Under the pieces are notes generated by a model. The model ran no database searches. It saw only the letters and a program-made list of their open reading frames with translations, and was not told the DNA's origin. DNA of 64,000 bases, from contig JACKIV010000003.1 in NCBI GenBank assembly GCA_020638285.1, forward strand, positions 124,001-188,000, given 5' to 3'. The translations under genes and the position numbers were made by a program. Shown piece by piece: positions 8,829 to 17,133 of this stretch; position 1 is the stretch's first letter, and each line of letters begins with the position of its first letter. The DNA comes from Rhodospirillales bacterium (GTDB lineage Bacteria > Pseudomonadota > Alphaproteobacteria > Micavibrionales > Micavibrionaceae).

Positions 8829-8967
8829 TGCTTATTTGATTGCGGTGGCGCGATCCGGTTAGAATTAAGGGGTGGGAGGATATCCGGGCATGACAGGGGC
8901 AGAAAGTTGGGGTAAAATCATCTGCAATGTCGGTGTTCGCCCGACGCGTTTGGCGGGGGAGTCTGTA

Positions 8968-9813
8968 GTGGTTCGCATGCTTGAAAACGGGCGGCTGGTT
9001 TTTCTGGCGTTGGCGGGGCTTTGTCTTTTGGCCTTGAGTGCCCCGGCGGTGGCGGCCTGCGTTTCCGATCCGGGAGACAATGCCATTGCTACATCGTCCT
9101 GCGATTGCAATACATGGAAATCTCTGGAATCTCGCGGATGGCTGGAGGCGCAGCGGGAAATCACCCAGAACCAGAATCTGATTGCCAAGCCTGACAGCAC
9201 TCTCGAATATTCCTGTCTGGATACCTTTGCCAATGTGGCTGCCGGGCCGGGCGCGGATTCGTTTAGCGATACGACGGTGTTCGGTGCTGTCGATGGGCGT
9301 ACGACCATCTCGACGGATTTGGCTTTAACCAGTGTTGTCGGGTCGTCCAACGCGGCTTATGGGTCGCAATACGACCATACATTTCTGGGAGGGCGGGGTG
9401 GTGTCGATCACACACTTTCTCCGGTTGTCACGGGCGGCGCCTATAACTGTCAGGCGATGCGTCAGGCGTGGGATGCTGCGCGCTGTGCCAACTTTATGGC
9501 TTTCCCGCAGGATGGGTTTTTCTCGTTTGAGGATCATGCTGCGGATGAAAAGCGAAAACTTCCTACGCCGTGCAACCCGGATTCCCGCTGGTCCGGGCAG
9601 CTTCAAACGGCCTTGACCAACACGCCGTGGCAGGCGCAGTTTTCTGGACCTGCAGGGACAACCTATGGCGGAATTGTCACGCAGTTAACGCCGGGATCTT
9701 GCGGCGCTCCGCAATTCACCGGGGTTCAGGTCAATTCCCTGGGGCGGAGCTATCCGGATGCGTTTTGTACCAATCCGGGGTGCCATTATAATGGGTCTGC
9801 CTGCGTTCCATAG
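8968..9813 (+). CDS. Cys-containing secreted protein of unknown function, paralogue of the preceding gene
   Basis: The GTG at 8968 lies six bases after GGGGGAG, giving 281 residues with a signal peptide (about 1-30, VFLALAGLCLLALSAPAVAA); ATG 8977 is an alternative. Shared blocks with the upstream protein are LEAQREITQNQNLIAKPDS, EYSCLD, CQAMRQAWDAARCANFM and a terminal CTNPGCHYNGSAC. It is about 100 residues shorter. The mature protein begins right after the first Cys, but AAC is not a good lipobox. The 139-base gap after the upstream gene leaves room for its own promoter, though co-transcription is likely. Function unknown. Confidence 0.8.
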   Translation: MVRMLENGRLVFLALAGLCLLALSAPAVAACVSDPGDNAIATSSCDCNTWKSLESRGWLEAQREITQNQNLIAKPDSTLEYSCLDTFANVAAGPGADSFSDTTVFGAVDGRTTISTDLALTSVVGSSNAAYGSQYDHTFLGGRGGVDHTLSPVVTGGAYNCQAMRQAWDAARCANFMAFPQDGFFSFEDHAADEKRKLPTPCNPDSRWSGQLQTALTNTPWQAQFSGPAGTTYGGIVTQLTPGSCGAPQFTGVQVNSLGRSYPDAFCTNPGCHYNGSACVP

Positions 9814-9825
9814 AGGATGAACGCT

Positions 9826-11388
9826 CTATCCTGCCGCTTTCTTCTCATCCGTCTCGATGCGCGGGAAGACGCCTTGCGGGGCGGGCAGCAGGGTGCCGGA
9901 TTCGAGCGCATAGGCTGCGTCGATTTGTGCAAAGGTCCGTCTGTCTTGCGCCCGGCCCAGTTGATCCAGAATTTTCCCCGCGCCCTCGGGGATGACGGGC
10001 TGGACGATCAAGGCCAGACAGCGGATGGTTTCGGCCAGAACGTAGAGAACGGTTTCCATCCGGGCCAGATCCGTTTTCCTTAATGTCCACGGAGCCTGCG
10101 CGTCGATATAGGCATTGGCCGCGTTGATGACGTCCCAGATTTTCTCCAGCGCCTTGTGAATCCGCACGGCGTCCAGTTCAATCCGCACGGCGGGCAGCAT
10201 CCGGATCCGGGCATGGTCCAAAAGCGCCCGGTCTGCCTCGCTCAAGGGGCCGCAAGCCGGAACCTTTCCGCCGCAGTTTTTCGCAATCTGGGCGAGAGTT
10301 CTTTGCGCCAGATTCCCAAGGCCGTTGGCCAGATCGGCATTGATGCGGTTGGTCACGTTTCCATGCGAGAAATCGCCGTCATTGCCAAAGGGAACCTCGC
10401 GCAGCAGGGCATAGCGCGTGGCGTCCACCCCGTACCGGGCTACCAGATCATGCGGCGAAATCGCATTGCCGAGCGATTTGGACATTTTCTGGCCTTCAAT
10501 CGTCCACCATCCATGAGCGAAGACGCATTTGGGGGGCTTGAGACCCGCCGACATGAGGAAGGCCGGCCAGTAGACGGCATGAAAGCGCAAGATATCCTTG
10601 CCGACGACGTGGAAGTCTGCGGGCCAGAATTTCCGGAAATTTTCTGATCTTTCATCCGGATAACCCAGAGCCGTGATGTAGTTGGTGAGGGCGTCAACCC
10701 ACACATACATGACGTGCTTCTCATCGCCCGGAACCGGCACGCCCCATGGAAAATTCGTGCGGCTGACCGACAGGTCGCGCAGGCCTGATTTGACGAAACT
10801 GAGGACTTCGTTGCGGCGGCTTTCGGGCTGGATAAAATCCGGATGTTTGTCGTAAAACTCAAGCAGCCGGTCGCCCCACGCGGACAGGCGGAAGAAATAG
10901 CTTTCCTCTTCCACCCACGCGCATTCCGCGCCAGAGGGTGCGATCTTCACGCCGCCCGGCCCGTCCGTCAGTTCGTCTTCGCCGTAGAAAGCCTCGTCGC
11001 GCACGGCGTACCATCCGGCGTATTTATCAAGATAAATATCGCCGTTTTCTTTCATTTTTTCCCACAGGGCGGCGCAGGCAGCTTTGTGGCGTGGTTCGGT
11101 CGTCCGGATGAAATCGTTGTTTGTTATATTCATAATGGGAAGGATATCGCGGAAATTCTGCGAGACTTTATCCGTAAAGGCCTGGGGGTCGGTTCCGGCG
11201 ACCAGCGCGGCCTTGTGGACTTTTTGTCCGTGTTCGTCGGTCCCGGTCAGAAAAAACACATCAAATCCGTCCAGCCGTTTGAATCGCGCCAGAACGTCGC
11301 ATGCCACGGTCGTATAGACATGGCCGATATGGGGCGCATCATTGACGTAATAAATCGGCGTCGTGATGTAAAAAGAAGGTCTGGTCAT
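9826..11388 (-). CDS. metG: methionyl-tRNA synthetase
   Basis: This enzyme charges methionine onto initiator and elongator tRNA-Met. The 520-residue class I synthetase has the ATP-binding HIGH motif (NDAPHIGHVYTT, about residue 21) and KMSKS in EGQKMSKSLGNAIS. The Cys-rich zinc knuckle found in E. coli-type enzymes is missing (the region reads TDGPGGVKIAPSG), and there is no C-terminal tRNA-binding extension, so it is the short single-chain form. Downstream of holB on the same strand, a common alphaproteobacterial order, but here a small extra gene stands between them. It converges with the secreted-protein operon, 12 bases apart. Confidence 0.97.
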   Translation of the reverse strand: MTRPSFYITTPIYYVNDAPHIGHVYTTVACDVLARFKRLDGFDVFFLTGTDEHGQKVHKAALVAGTDPQAFTDKVSQNFRDILPIMNITNNDFIRTTEPRHKAACAALWEKMKENGDIYLDKYAGWYAVRDEAFYGEDELTDGPGGVKIAPSGAECAWVEEESYFFRLSAWGDRLLEFYDKHPDFIQPESRRNEVLSFVKSGLRDLSVSRTNFPWGVPVPGDEKHVMYVWVDALTNYITALGYPDERSENFRKFWPADFHVVGKDILRFHAVYWPAFLMSAGLKPPKCVFAHGWWTIEGQKMSKSLGNAISPHDLVARYGVDATRYALLREVPFGNDGDFSHGNVTNRINADLANGLGNLAQRTLAQIAKNCGGKVPACGPLSEADRALLDHARIRMLPAVRIELDAVRIHKALEKIWDVINAANAYIDAQAPWTLRKTDLARMETVLYVLAETIRCLALIVQPVIPEGAGKILDQLGRAQDRRTFAQIDAAYALESGTLLPAPQGVFPRIETDEKKAAG

Positions 11389-11465
11389 GAGTACGGTTTC
11401 TCGTGGCTTTCTTTGGTGACAAGAGGGACTATATCATGTGGACTATATTCGTAAACTGTTTGATT

Positions 11466-11876
11466 TCAACGGCAGAATTTTCGGAAATCTTCTTGAGATG
11501 TCCCTTTTTGTATCTTGCCCATAGAGAAAAGATTATCTTTATCAACCGCATCAACGCTTTCGCAGGATGACCTGAGGGGCTTGAATGTTTCGGGGTCGGC
11601 CCACTCTACAACAATTGCCATATTGCTTGCATTGGGCATAGGCTTGTAAAAAACAGAATCCTTGTCCTTGGCATACTGGTAATCGAGTACCTCAAAACTT
11701 TCGTTGTCGCAAGCATCCAGAACTTCTTTTTGTGTCGTATGTTTGGAAAATGGATCCCACGAGGTTGTCATCCACAACTCGCATGTCTGTCTTACTTCTG
11801 TGTGTCCACGATGAGGCACGAAGAAAGCCATTGCAAAAACCACAAAGAAGGGGAGTCCGCTTAATAAAGGAGACAT
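11466..11876 (-). CDS. small secreted protein of unknown function
   Basis: 136 residues with a signal peptide (about 1-26, LPFFVVFAMAFFVPHRGHT) and four Cys in the mature part (TCELW, DACDN, SSCES, KFCR), enough for two disulfides. No domain is recognised. It lies between holB (26 bases upstream) and metG (77 bases downstream), which are usually adjacent, and by eye is more AT-rich than both. The regular spacing and signal peptide support a real gene; the role is unknown. Confidence 0.65.
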   Translation of the reverse strand: MSPLLSGLPFFVVFAMAFFVPHRGHTEVRQTCELWMTTSWDPFSKHTTQKEVLDACDNESFEVLDYQYAKDKDSVFYKPMPNASNMAIVVEWADPETFKPLRSSCESVDAVDKDNLFSMGKIQKGTSQEDFRKFCR

Positions 11877-11901
11877 TCTTTGAACCCTCTGGAGGAAGTT
11901 T

Positions 11902-13059
11902 TCAGGCCCCGCGCAGGATCGAAAACGTGTTCAACACGGCTGTTTTGCGATCCAGACTTGCGGACGCGGCGCGGCCAAGCGTTTCCTCCAAGTCTTCACA
12001 TATTTCCATCAGGCGTTCAAGCGGATAATCGCTCAGCCATGCGCCAAGGCCCAAAGAGGCCAGCGGGGCGGGCAAATCCGTCCGCCCGGCGGCGCGCAGA
12101 CGCACAAGGCGCGTGAAAATCCGCACCAGAAAGTCGCGAAACGCGTTCCATTGAGGTTCCTTTTCCGAACCGTCGAGGCTGGCGGCCAGAGCATGAATTT
12201 TCTCCCACGGGGCCGGGGTGCGCGGGTTCAGAAAGCCCCCTGTTTGTCGTAAGATGGATTCGGCCTCGGGCTGGGTCATGGACAGGGCCGCGCCGATGCT
12301 GCCCTCGCACAGGGCGGCGGGAAGGGCGGTCGCGCCGGAAGAAAATCCAAGGCGGGAGAGAATTTCGGAAACGGTCTGCGGCGTCAGGGGCGCAAACGGA
12401 ACAATCTGCGCGCGCGAGCGGATGGTGGGCAGCATTGCGCCGAGGCGGTGCGCAACCAGAACGACCATCGCGCCGGGCGGCGGCTCTTCCAGAATTTTCA
12501 AAATGGCGTTCTGGGCCGGGCGGGTCATGGTGTCGGCATCGTCCACGATCACGACGCGCCACCCGCCGCTTGAGGCCGTCAGGCGCAGGAACGGAGCCAC
12601 GCGGCGGATCTGCTCGATCCCCAGTTCAGCCTTGAGGCGGCCTTTGTCCTCGTCGAAGAGGCGTTCAACGGTCAAAAGATCCGGGTGACCGCCGGAGGCG
12701 ATCTTCTGAAAAATTGGATCGTCCGGAGGCATGCCGAGATTTTCCGGGGGCGGGGGGGGCTCCGGTGCGCCGAACAGGCCGCCATCGTCGGTCTGTGCCG
12801 GTTGGCGGAGCAAAAACCGCGCGAGGCGAAAGGCCATGGTGGCCTTGCCGATGCCCGGCGGTCCGGAGAAAATCAGCCCATGCGGCATGCGCCCGGATGC
12901 GGCCATGTCCAGCAAAGCCCGCTCAACCGCCTCATGCCCCAGACACAGCGGATTGGCGCGGGGCGGCAGGGCGTCGATCGGGACAGACTCCCCGCCGGAC
13001 GAGTCCGCGTCGGAATCGTCTGCATCCAGCATTTCGTCGTCGTCGTCAGGAAACAGCAT
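11902..13059 (-). CDS. holB: DNA polymerase III subunit delta'
   Basis: Delta' is part of the clamp loader that places the beta clamp on primed DNA. The 385-residue product has an AAA+ core: Walker A GPPGIGKAT (about residue 72), the DNA-contacting stretch GIEQIRR, a Walker-B-like VVIVDDADTM, and sensor-1 ILEEPPPGAMVVLVAH. The frame is open to 13689, but that extension lies inside cobS in another frame and has no clamp-loader character, so ATG 13059 is used. The N-terminus is oddly acidic (LFPDDDDEMLDADD). tmk, the usual upstream partner in alphaproteobacteria, is replaced here by cobS. Confidence 0.93.
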   Translation of the reverse strand: MLFPDDDDEMLDADDSDADSSGGESVPIDALPPRANPLCLGHEAVERALLDMAASGRMPHGLIFSGPPGIGKATMAFRLARFLLRQPAQTDDGGLFGAPEPPPPPENLGMPPDDPIFQKIASGGHPDLLTVERLFDEDKGRLKAELGIEQIRRVAPFLRLTASSGGWRVVIVDDADTMTRPAQNAILKILEEPPPGAMVVLVAHRLGAMLPTIRSRAQIVPFAPLTPQTVSEILSRLGFSSGATALPAALCEGSIGAALSMTQPEAESILRQTGGFLNPRTPAPWEKIHALAASLDGSEKEPQWNAFRDFLVRIFTRLVRLRAAGRTDLPAPLASLGLGAWLSDYPLERLMEICEDLEETLGRAASASLDRKTAVLNTFSILRGA

Positions 13060-13109
13060 CGTTTTTTTATCCGGTCCTCGCTCCGCGCGGGGATGACAGT
13101 GGTCTGCCC

Positions 13110-14189
13110 CTATTTTCGGTCCAGTTCCGTATCGAAACACCGCTGGTAATATTCCGCCACGGTCTGACGCTCGGCTTCGTCGCAGCGATTGAGAAAGCTC
13201 AGGCGGAACGCCATTTCCCGGTCGCCGAAAATCAGCATATTCTCGGTCCAGCTCAAAACCGTCCGTGGCGACATAACCGTGGACAGGTCGCCGTTGATGA
13301 AGCCTTGGCGCGTCATGTCGGCCATACGAACCATTTTTGAAGCGTTTTCGCGCCCCTCCGGCGTGTCCAGATCGGGGATTTTCGACAGGACAATTTTGAC
13401 CTCTTCCTCGTGCGGGAGGTAATTGAGGCTGGCCACGATGTTCCAGCGGTCCATCTGGCCCTGATTGATCTGCTGGGTTCCGTGATACAGGCCCGTCGTA
13501 TCGCCCAGCCCCACCGTGTTGGCCGTCGCGAACAGGCGAAAGGCCGGGTGCGGGCTGATGACCGTGTTCTGGTCCAGCAAGGTCAGGCAACCTTCGGCCT
13601 CCAGAACCCTCTGGATCACAAACATCACGTCCGGGCGTCCGGCGTCGTATTCGTCGAACACGAGCGCGACCGGATTCTGTAAAGACCACGGAAGGAGCCC
13701 TTCGCGAAACTCCGTGACCTGTTTCCCGTCGCGCAGGACGATCATGTCCTTTCCCAGAAGATCCATCCGGCTGACGTGGCTGTCGAGATTGATTCGCACG
13801 CAGGGCCAGTTCAGGCGCGCGGCGATCTGTTCGATATGGGTGGATTTTCCGGTGCCGTGATAGCCCTGGACCATCACCCGGCGGTTAAAGGTGAATCCGG
13901 CCAGAATCGCAAGGGTTGTGTCGTGGTCGAATCGATAGGTTTTGTCGATATCTGGCACGTTCGGGGTGGTGACGCTAAAGCCCGGCACGTCCCAGTCTGT
14001 GTCGATTCCAAAGGTCTCGCGGACGTCAAATGTCGTATCGGGAAGCCGTTCGCGCAAGGGCGGGAGCGGTGGGGGCGCGGCAGGCGTCGCAGGCTCCGGC
14101 GCAGTGGATACGGGCGGAGCCGTGCGGGGTTGGGCCGCCGGTTGTGTCCGGGGCGCGGGCGAATCAGGGGACTTGCGTTTGTCGGACAT
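13110..14189 (-). CDS. cobS: CobS-type AAA+ ATPase (cobaltochelatase subunit)
   Basis: CobS works with CobT as the ATPase part of aerobic cobaltochelatase, which drives cobalt insertion by CobN in cobalamin synthesis. From ATG 14189 the protein has 359 residues: a Pro/Ala-rich N-terminal tail of about 45 residues, then the CobS core with Walker A GYHGTGKST, LVFDEYDAGRPDVMF as Walker B, and FATANTVGLGD as sensor region. An ATG 9 bases earlier is also possible. The J-domain gene upstream is a usual neighbour of cobS, but cobT does not follow: holB does. Without cobT or cobN in the window, the cobalt role is from family only. Confidence 0.88.
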   Translation of the reverse strand: MSDKRKSPDSPAPRTQPAAQPRTAPPVSTAPEPATPAAPPPLPPLRERLPDTTFDVRETFGIDTDWDVPGFSVTTPNVPDIDKTYRFDHDTTLAILAGFTFNRRVMVQGYHGTGKSTHIEQIAARLNWPCVRINLDSHVSRMDLLGKDMIVLRDGKQVTEFREGLLPWSLQNPVALVFDEYDAGRPDVMFVIQRVLEAEGCLTLLDQNTVISPHPAFRLFATANTVGLGDTTGLYHGTQQINQGQMDRWNIVASLNYLPHEEEVKIVLSKIPDLDTPEGRENASKMVRMADMTRQGFINGDLSTVMSPRTVLSWTENMLIFGDREMAFRLSFLNRCDEAERQTVAEYYQRCFDTELDRK

Positions 14190-14245
14190 CAGGCGCATCT
14201 CGCAGGCTACCGTTTTGAAAGGATAAAGGTGAAAACCGGATTGTT

Positions 14246-14842
14246 TCAGGCCACTGTTTTCTTGTAGGCCTGGCACAGGATCGTATAGGCCATGTTGACG
14301 ATCTTCAAGACCTCTTCTGAGGTTTTATCGCCGCCCGTCCGGTCGGGGTGGTGGAGGCGCACCAACTCGCGGTATCGCAGGCGGATCTCTTCTATGGTGA
14401 CGGGAACGCTCAGCCCCATATGGGAAAGCGCCTGTGCCTCGGGCGAGGGGGGCAGGGTGTCTGGCGCTGCGCGGTGTCTGGTGCGCGGTTTTTCCGACGA
14501 ATCACCAAAGAATTCCCGGATTTTTTCGTGAAGGGCTTCCTGAAGTCGTCCGTCAATGTCATAACGCCTTGTCGGGCGTTCGCCATACAGGCTGCTCAGG
14601 ATATGGTCCTGAATCTGGTCGTCGCTCAGGCCCTCAAAGTAGTTCCATGCCTTGTTGTAGTCCTGAACATGCTCCAGACAAAAATGGTAATATTCTTTCA
14701 ATCCCCGGTCTTTGGGCGCGCGGTGGGTGCCCTCGCCCGTGCAGCCCGGCGCATCGCACAGGCGGGCGCGGGGTTTTGTTCCCGCATGGTCCTGGGGATC
14801 GTCAAATTCCGGCGATTTTTCCTTTAACCTGATCCGGGGCAT
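14246..14842 (-). CDS. J-domain (DnaJ-type) protein
   Basis: 198 residues. The C-terminal 65 form a J domain containing the HPD tripeptide (RYRELVRLHHPDRTGGDK), which stimulates the ATPase of Hsp70/DnaK. The N-terminal part has a short Cys/His stretch (LCDAPGCTGEGTHRAP, then FCLEHV), a possible small zinc site, and AWNYFEGLSDDQI, conserved in alphaproteobacterial cobS-linked J proteins. ATG 14842 (MPRIRLKEK) is preferred over a TTG 15 bases upstream. It precedes cobS on the same strand, so it may help assemble or fold CobS or its complex; that link is inference from gene order. Confidence 0.9.
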   Translation of the reverse strand: MPRIRLKEKSPEFDDPQDHAGTKPRARLCDAPGCTGEGTHRAPKDRGLKEYYHFCLEHVQDYNKAWNYFEGLSDDQIQDHILSSLYGERPTRRYDIDGRLQEALHEKIREFFGDSSEKPRTRHRAAPDTLPPSPEAQALSHMGLSVPVTIEEIRLRYRELVRLHHPDRTGGDKTSEEVLKIVNMAYTILCQAYKKTVA

Positions 14843-14905
14843 CCTGCCATTATACAAAATTTTGAAGGCAAAAGGGAAGAGGAGAACCCACCCCTCTCCC
14901 TCGAT

Positions 14906-14930
14906 CCCTCTCCCCCACAGGGGGAGAGGG
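14906..14930. repeat. REP-like palindrome
   Basis: A perfect inverted repeat: CCCTCTCCCCC (14906-14916), loop ACA, GGGGGAGAGGG (14920-14930). Half-copies of the same CCTCTCCC / GGGAGAGG theme flank it at 14890-14900 and 14955-14970, so about 80 bases are built of this motif. Such CTCTCCC palindromes are common dispersed intergenic repeats in proteobacteria. It sits between the sapC-like gene and the J-domain gene and could act as a transcription or mRNA-stability barrier. Confidence 0.75.
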
Positions 14931-14972
14931 AAGGTGAGGAGCGCCGATCCGAAACAGGGAGAGGGGGAGGGC

Positions 14973-15773
14973 TTATGCCGCTTCTTTTTGCATTTTCTCG
15001 CTCAAAATGCGGGTCAGGCGTTGCCACTGCGCCCCGGAAAACAGGTGCGCATAGACAAAGGCCAGCCAGCCATTCTTCCGCCATTCCAGAATGGTCGCAT
15101 CGGGCAGCTCGGCGAATTTCTTTTCGTCGATGATCCGGAACCCCGAAAAGTTAATGCGGGCCTTGTCGCCGACATTGATTCGGGCTTCACGCTCCACCAG
15201 AACGCCAGAGGCGGCAATCGCCTTGGAAAACGCCGCCGTTTGAAGCGCCGCCGCGTGGTATGATTTACAGAATTCCAGCGCGCTTTTGGCCAGAGGTGAG
15301 GCGCTGCCATCTTTTTCAAAAAAAGGCTGGTCGCCGTTTTCCTGAACGGTGGCGTCCGTCATGTCCATGCACAAGGTCAACTGGTCCCCGCCCGGAACTT
15401 CCGAAAAAATAAAGGGATAGCGACGGATATAGGACGGAATATACATGTCCGCGGCCCAGTGGTTTTTGGCATCCAGAAAGAGATTTTCTCCATCCCGCAG
15501 GCCCAGAATAGCCACCGGCGTTGCGTTTTCGTCCGGCGAAAAAGCGATGGGATAGAACTGGGAAATCTGTGGCATTTCAATGGCATTGACCGGAACGGCG
15601 TTGACCTTTGAAACAAAGCTCAAGCCCATGTTTTTCTTTAAGGACAAATTCGCGTGCTTTTGTTTGTCCAGCGGAACCGGGTTTGAGTAAAACAGCGGGA
15701 ACCGCCCGGCGGGCCCAGCGCCGTCTTTTGTCTGTGCGGGGGTTTTCGGGGCGGGGGTTTCTTTTTTAGCCAT
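14973..15773 (-). CDS. SapC-family protein
   Basis: 266 residues matching the SapC family: a YSNPVPLDKQKHANLSLKK start after a 25-residue Pro/Lys-rich leader, then FSPDENATPVAILGLRDGENLF, SYIRRYPFIFSE and, near the end, DATILEWRKNGWLAFVYAHLFS. SapC was first described beside an S-layer protein gene of Campylobacter, but its activity is not established. There is no signal peptide or membrane helix. The gene stands alone on its strand, divergent from dprA by 180 bases, with the REP-like palindrome downstream. Family assignment is good; function is not known. Confidence 0.85.
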   Translation of the reverse strand: MAKKETPAPKTPAQTKDGAGPAGRFPLFYSNPVPLDKQKHANLSLKKNMGLSFVSKVNAVPVNAIEMPQISQFYPIAFSPDENATPVAILGLRDGENLFLDAKNHWAADMYIPSYIRRYPFIFSEVPGGDQLTLCMDMTDATVQENGDQPFFEKDGSASPLAKSALEFCKSYHAAALQTAAFSKAIAASGVLVEREARINVGDKARINFSGFRIIDEKKFAELPDATILEWRKNGWLAFVYAHLFSGAQWQRLTRILSEKMQKEAA

Positions 15774-15953
15774 AAGGTTAAATCCTGTTTTCTTTCGTTG
15801 TGACGATCCAAGAGGGTTATGAAAATCGACGCGGAAACTTTTGTCCGGAAAAAGCCCGAAACGGTTCCCTTGCCGTAATTGACGTATAGTCTAAAGGGTT
15901 CTTCGTTAATTTTGCAACTCTCTTGTGCCTTTTTTCGTTTGTGGTAAACAGGC

Positions 15954-17108
15954 ATGGACATGAAATCATTGCCTTACATCGAATCTTCTTCTTTGCCTTT
16001 GTCCGAGAAGCTTGCGTGGATCCGACTTTCGCGGACGGAACATGTCGGGCCGGTGACGTTTTTCCGCCTGATGGATCTGTATAAAACCGCATCGAAAGCC
16101 CTTGAGAAGCTTCCATCCATGGCGCGGCGCGGGGGGCGCGTGCCGGTCATTCCGCCGTTGAGCGCCATTGAGCGGGAATATGAGGCCACGCGCAAAATGG
16201 GCGGGGAGATTCTGGCGGCGTGCGAAGCGGACTATCCTCTGGCGCTCAGTCCTTTGGAAGACGCTCCGCCGGTTTTAAGCGTTCTGGGCGATCCGTCCAT
16301 CCTGGCCCGCCCGTGCGTGGCGATCGTGGGGGCGCGGAATGCGTCTCTTAATGGGCGGAGATTTTCCGAAAAACTGGCGCGCGATCTGGGCGCGGCGGGG
16401 CAGGTCGTCGTCTCGGGTCTTGCGCGCGGAATTGATACGGCGGCGCATGAGGGGGCCTTGTCCACCGGGACGGTGGCCGTTCTGGCTGGCGGCGCGGACG
16501 TTGTCTATCCGGAGGAAAACCGGGCCTTGTACAACGCCATTCGGGACCGGGGCGCGGTTGTCGCCGAAAGCCCGCTCGGCTTTCCTCCGAGGCCTCAGGA
16601 TTTTCCGCGCCGGAACAGAATCGTCTCGGGTCTGTCCGCCGGAACGGTGATTGTCGAGGCGTCGCTGCGTTCCGGCTCGCTCATCACTGCGCGGCTGGCG
16701 GCGGAGCAGGGGCGGGATGTGTTCGCGGTTCCGGGTTTTCCGGGCGATCCGCGCGCGCAGGGGCCAAATGCCCTGATTCGCGATGGGGCGGTCCTGATTC
16801 AGAGCGCCGAAGACGTTCTCTCGCACCTGAACGATTTTTCCGGCGGGCGGCCTTTTGCCTTGAAAGAAAGTGCGGGCGGGACGTATGCGCCGGACCTGTT
16901 CGACGAACCGCCGCCGGAAGACGAGGCGATCTTGAACGACGTGCGGGATGTGATTTTACGGAATATGTCGCCCGCACCGGTGGAGGTTGACGAACTGGTC
17001 CGTTCGTGTCAGTTGACTATTCCGGCGGCGCAAGCCATCCTGCTCGAACTCGAACTGGGGGGCGCGGTGCGGCGTCTGCCGGGGAACCGGGTGTGTCTGG
17101 TGGGGTAG
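15954..17108 (+). CDS. dprA: DNA-processing protein DprA
   Basis: DprA binds incoming single-stranded DNA in natural transformation and loads RecA on it. The 384-residue protein has an N-terminal helical domain, the Rossmann-fold core (VAIVGARNASLNG, VVSGLARGIDTAAHEGAL, VLAGGADVVYP, PRRNRIVSGLS) and a C-terminal winged helix (about 325-384). Such genes are also kept in non-competent bacteria. topA follows after 25 bases, the usual dprA-topA order. The ATG at 15960 (MKSLPY) is an alternative start two codons in. Confidence 0.95.
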   Translation: MDMKSLPYIESSSLPLSEKLAWIRLSRTEHVGPVTFFRLMDLYKTASKALEKLPSMARRGGRVPVIPPLSAIEREYEATRKMGGEILAACEADYPLALSPLEDAPPVLSVLGDPSILARPCVAIVGARNASLNGRRFSEKLARDLGAAGQVVVSGLARGIDTAAHEGALSTGTVAVLAGGADVVYPEENRALYNAIRDRGAVVAESPLGFPPRPQDFPRRNRIVSGLSAGTVIVEASLRSGSLITARLAAEQGRDVFAVPGFPGDPRAQGPNALIRDGAVLIQSAEDVLSHLNDFSGGRPFALKESAGGTYAPDLFDEPPPEDEAILNDVRDVILRNMSPAPVEVDELVRSCQLTIPAAQAILLELELGGAVRRLPGNRVCLVG

Positions 17109-17133
17109 CGCGCTAATAGCAAGGAAAAAGATT

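Noticed and set aside
11389..11465. Possible riboswitch leader before metG
   Set aside because: The short upstream gap shows no SAM- or T-box-like conserved core.
13060..13689. 210-residue N-terminal extension of holB
   Set aside because: It overlaps cobS in another frame and is Arg/Gly/Pro-rich as expected for a shadow frame.
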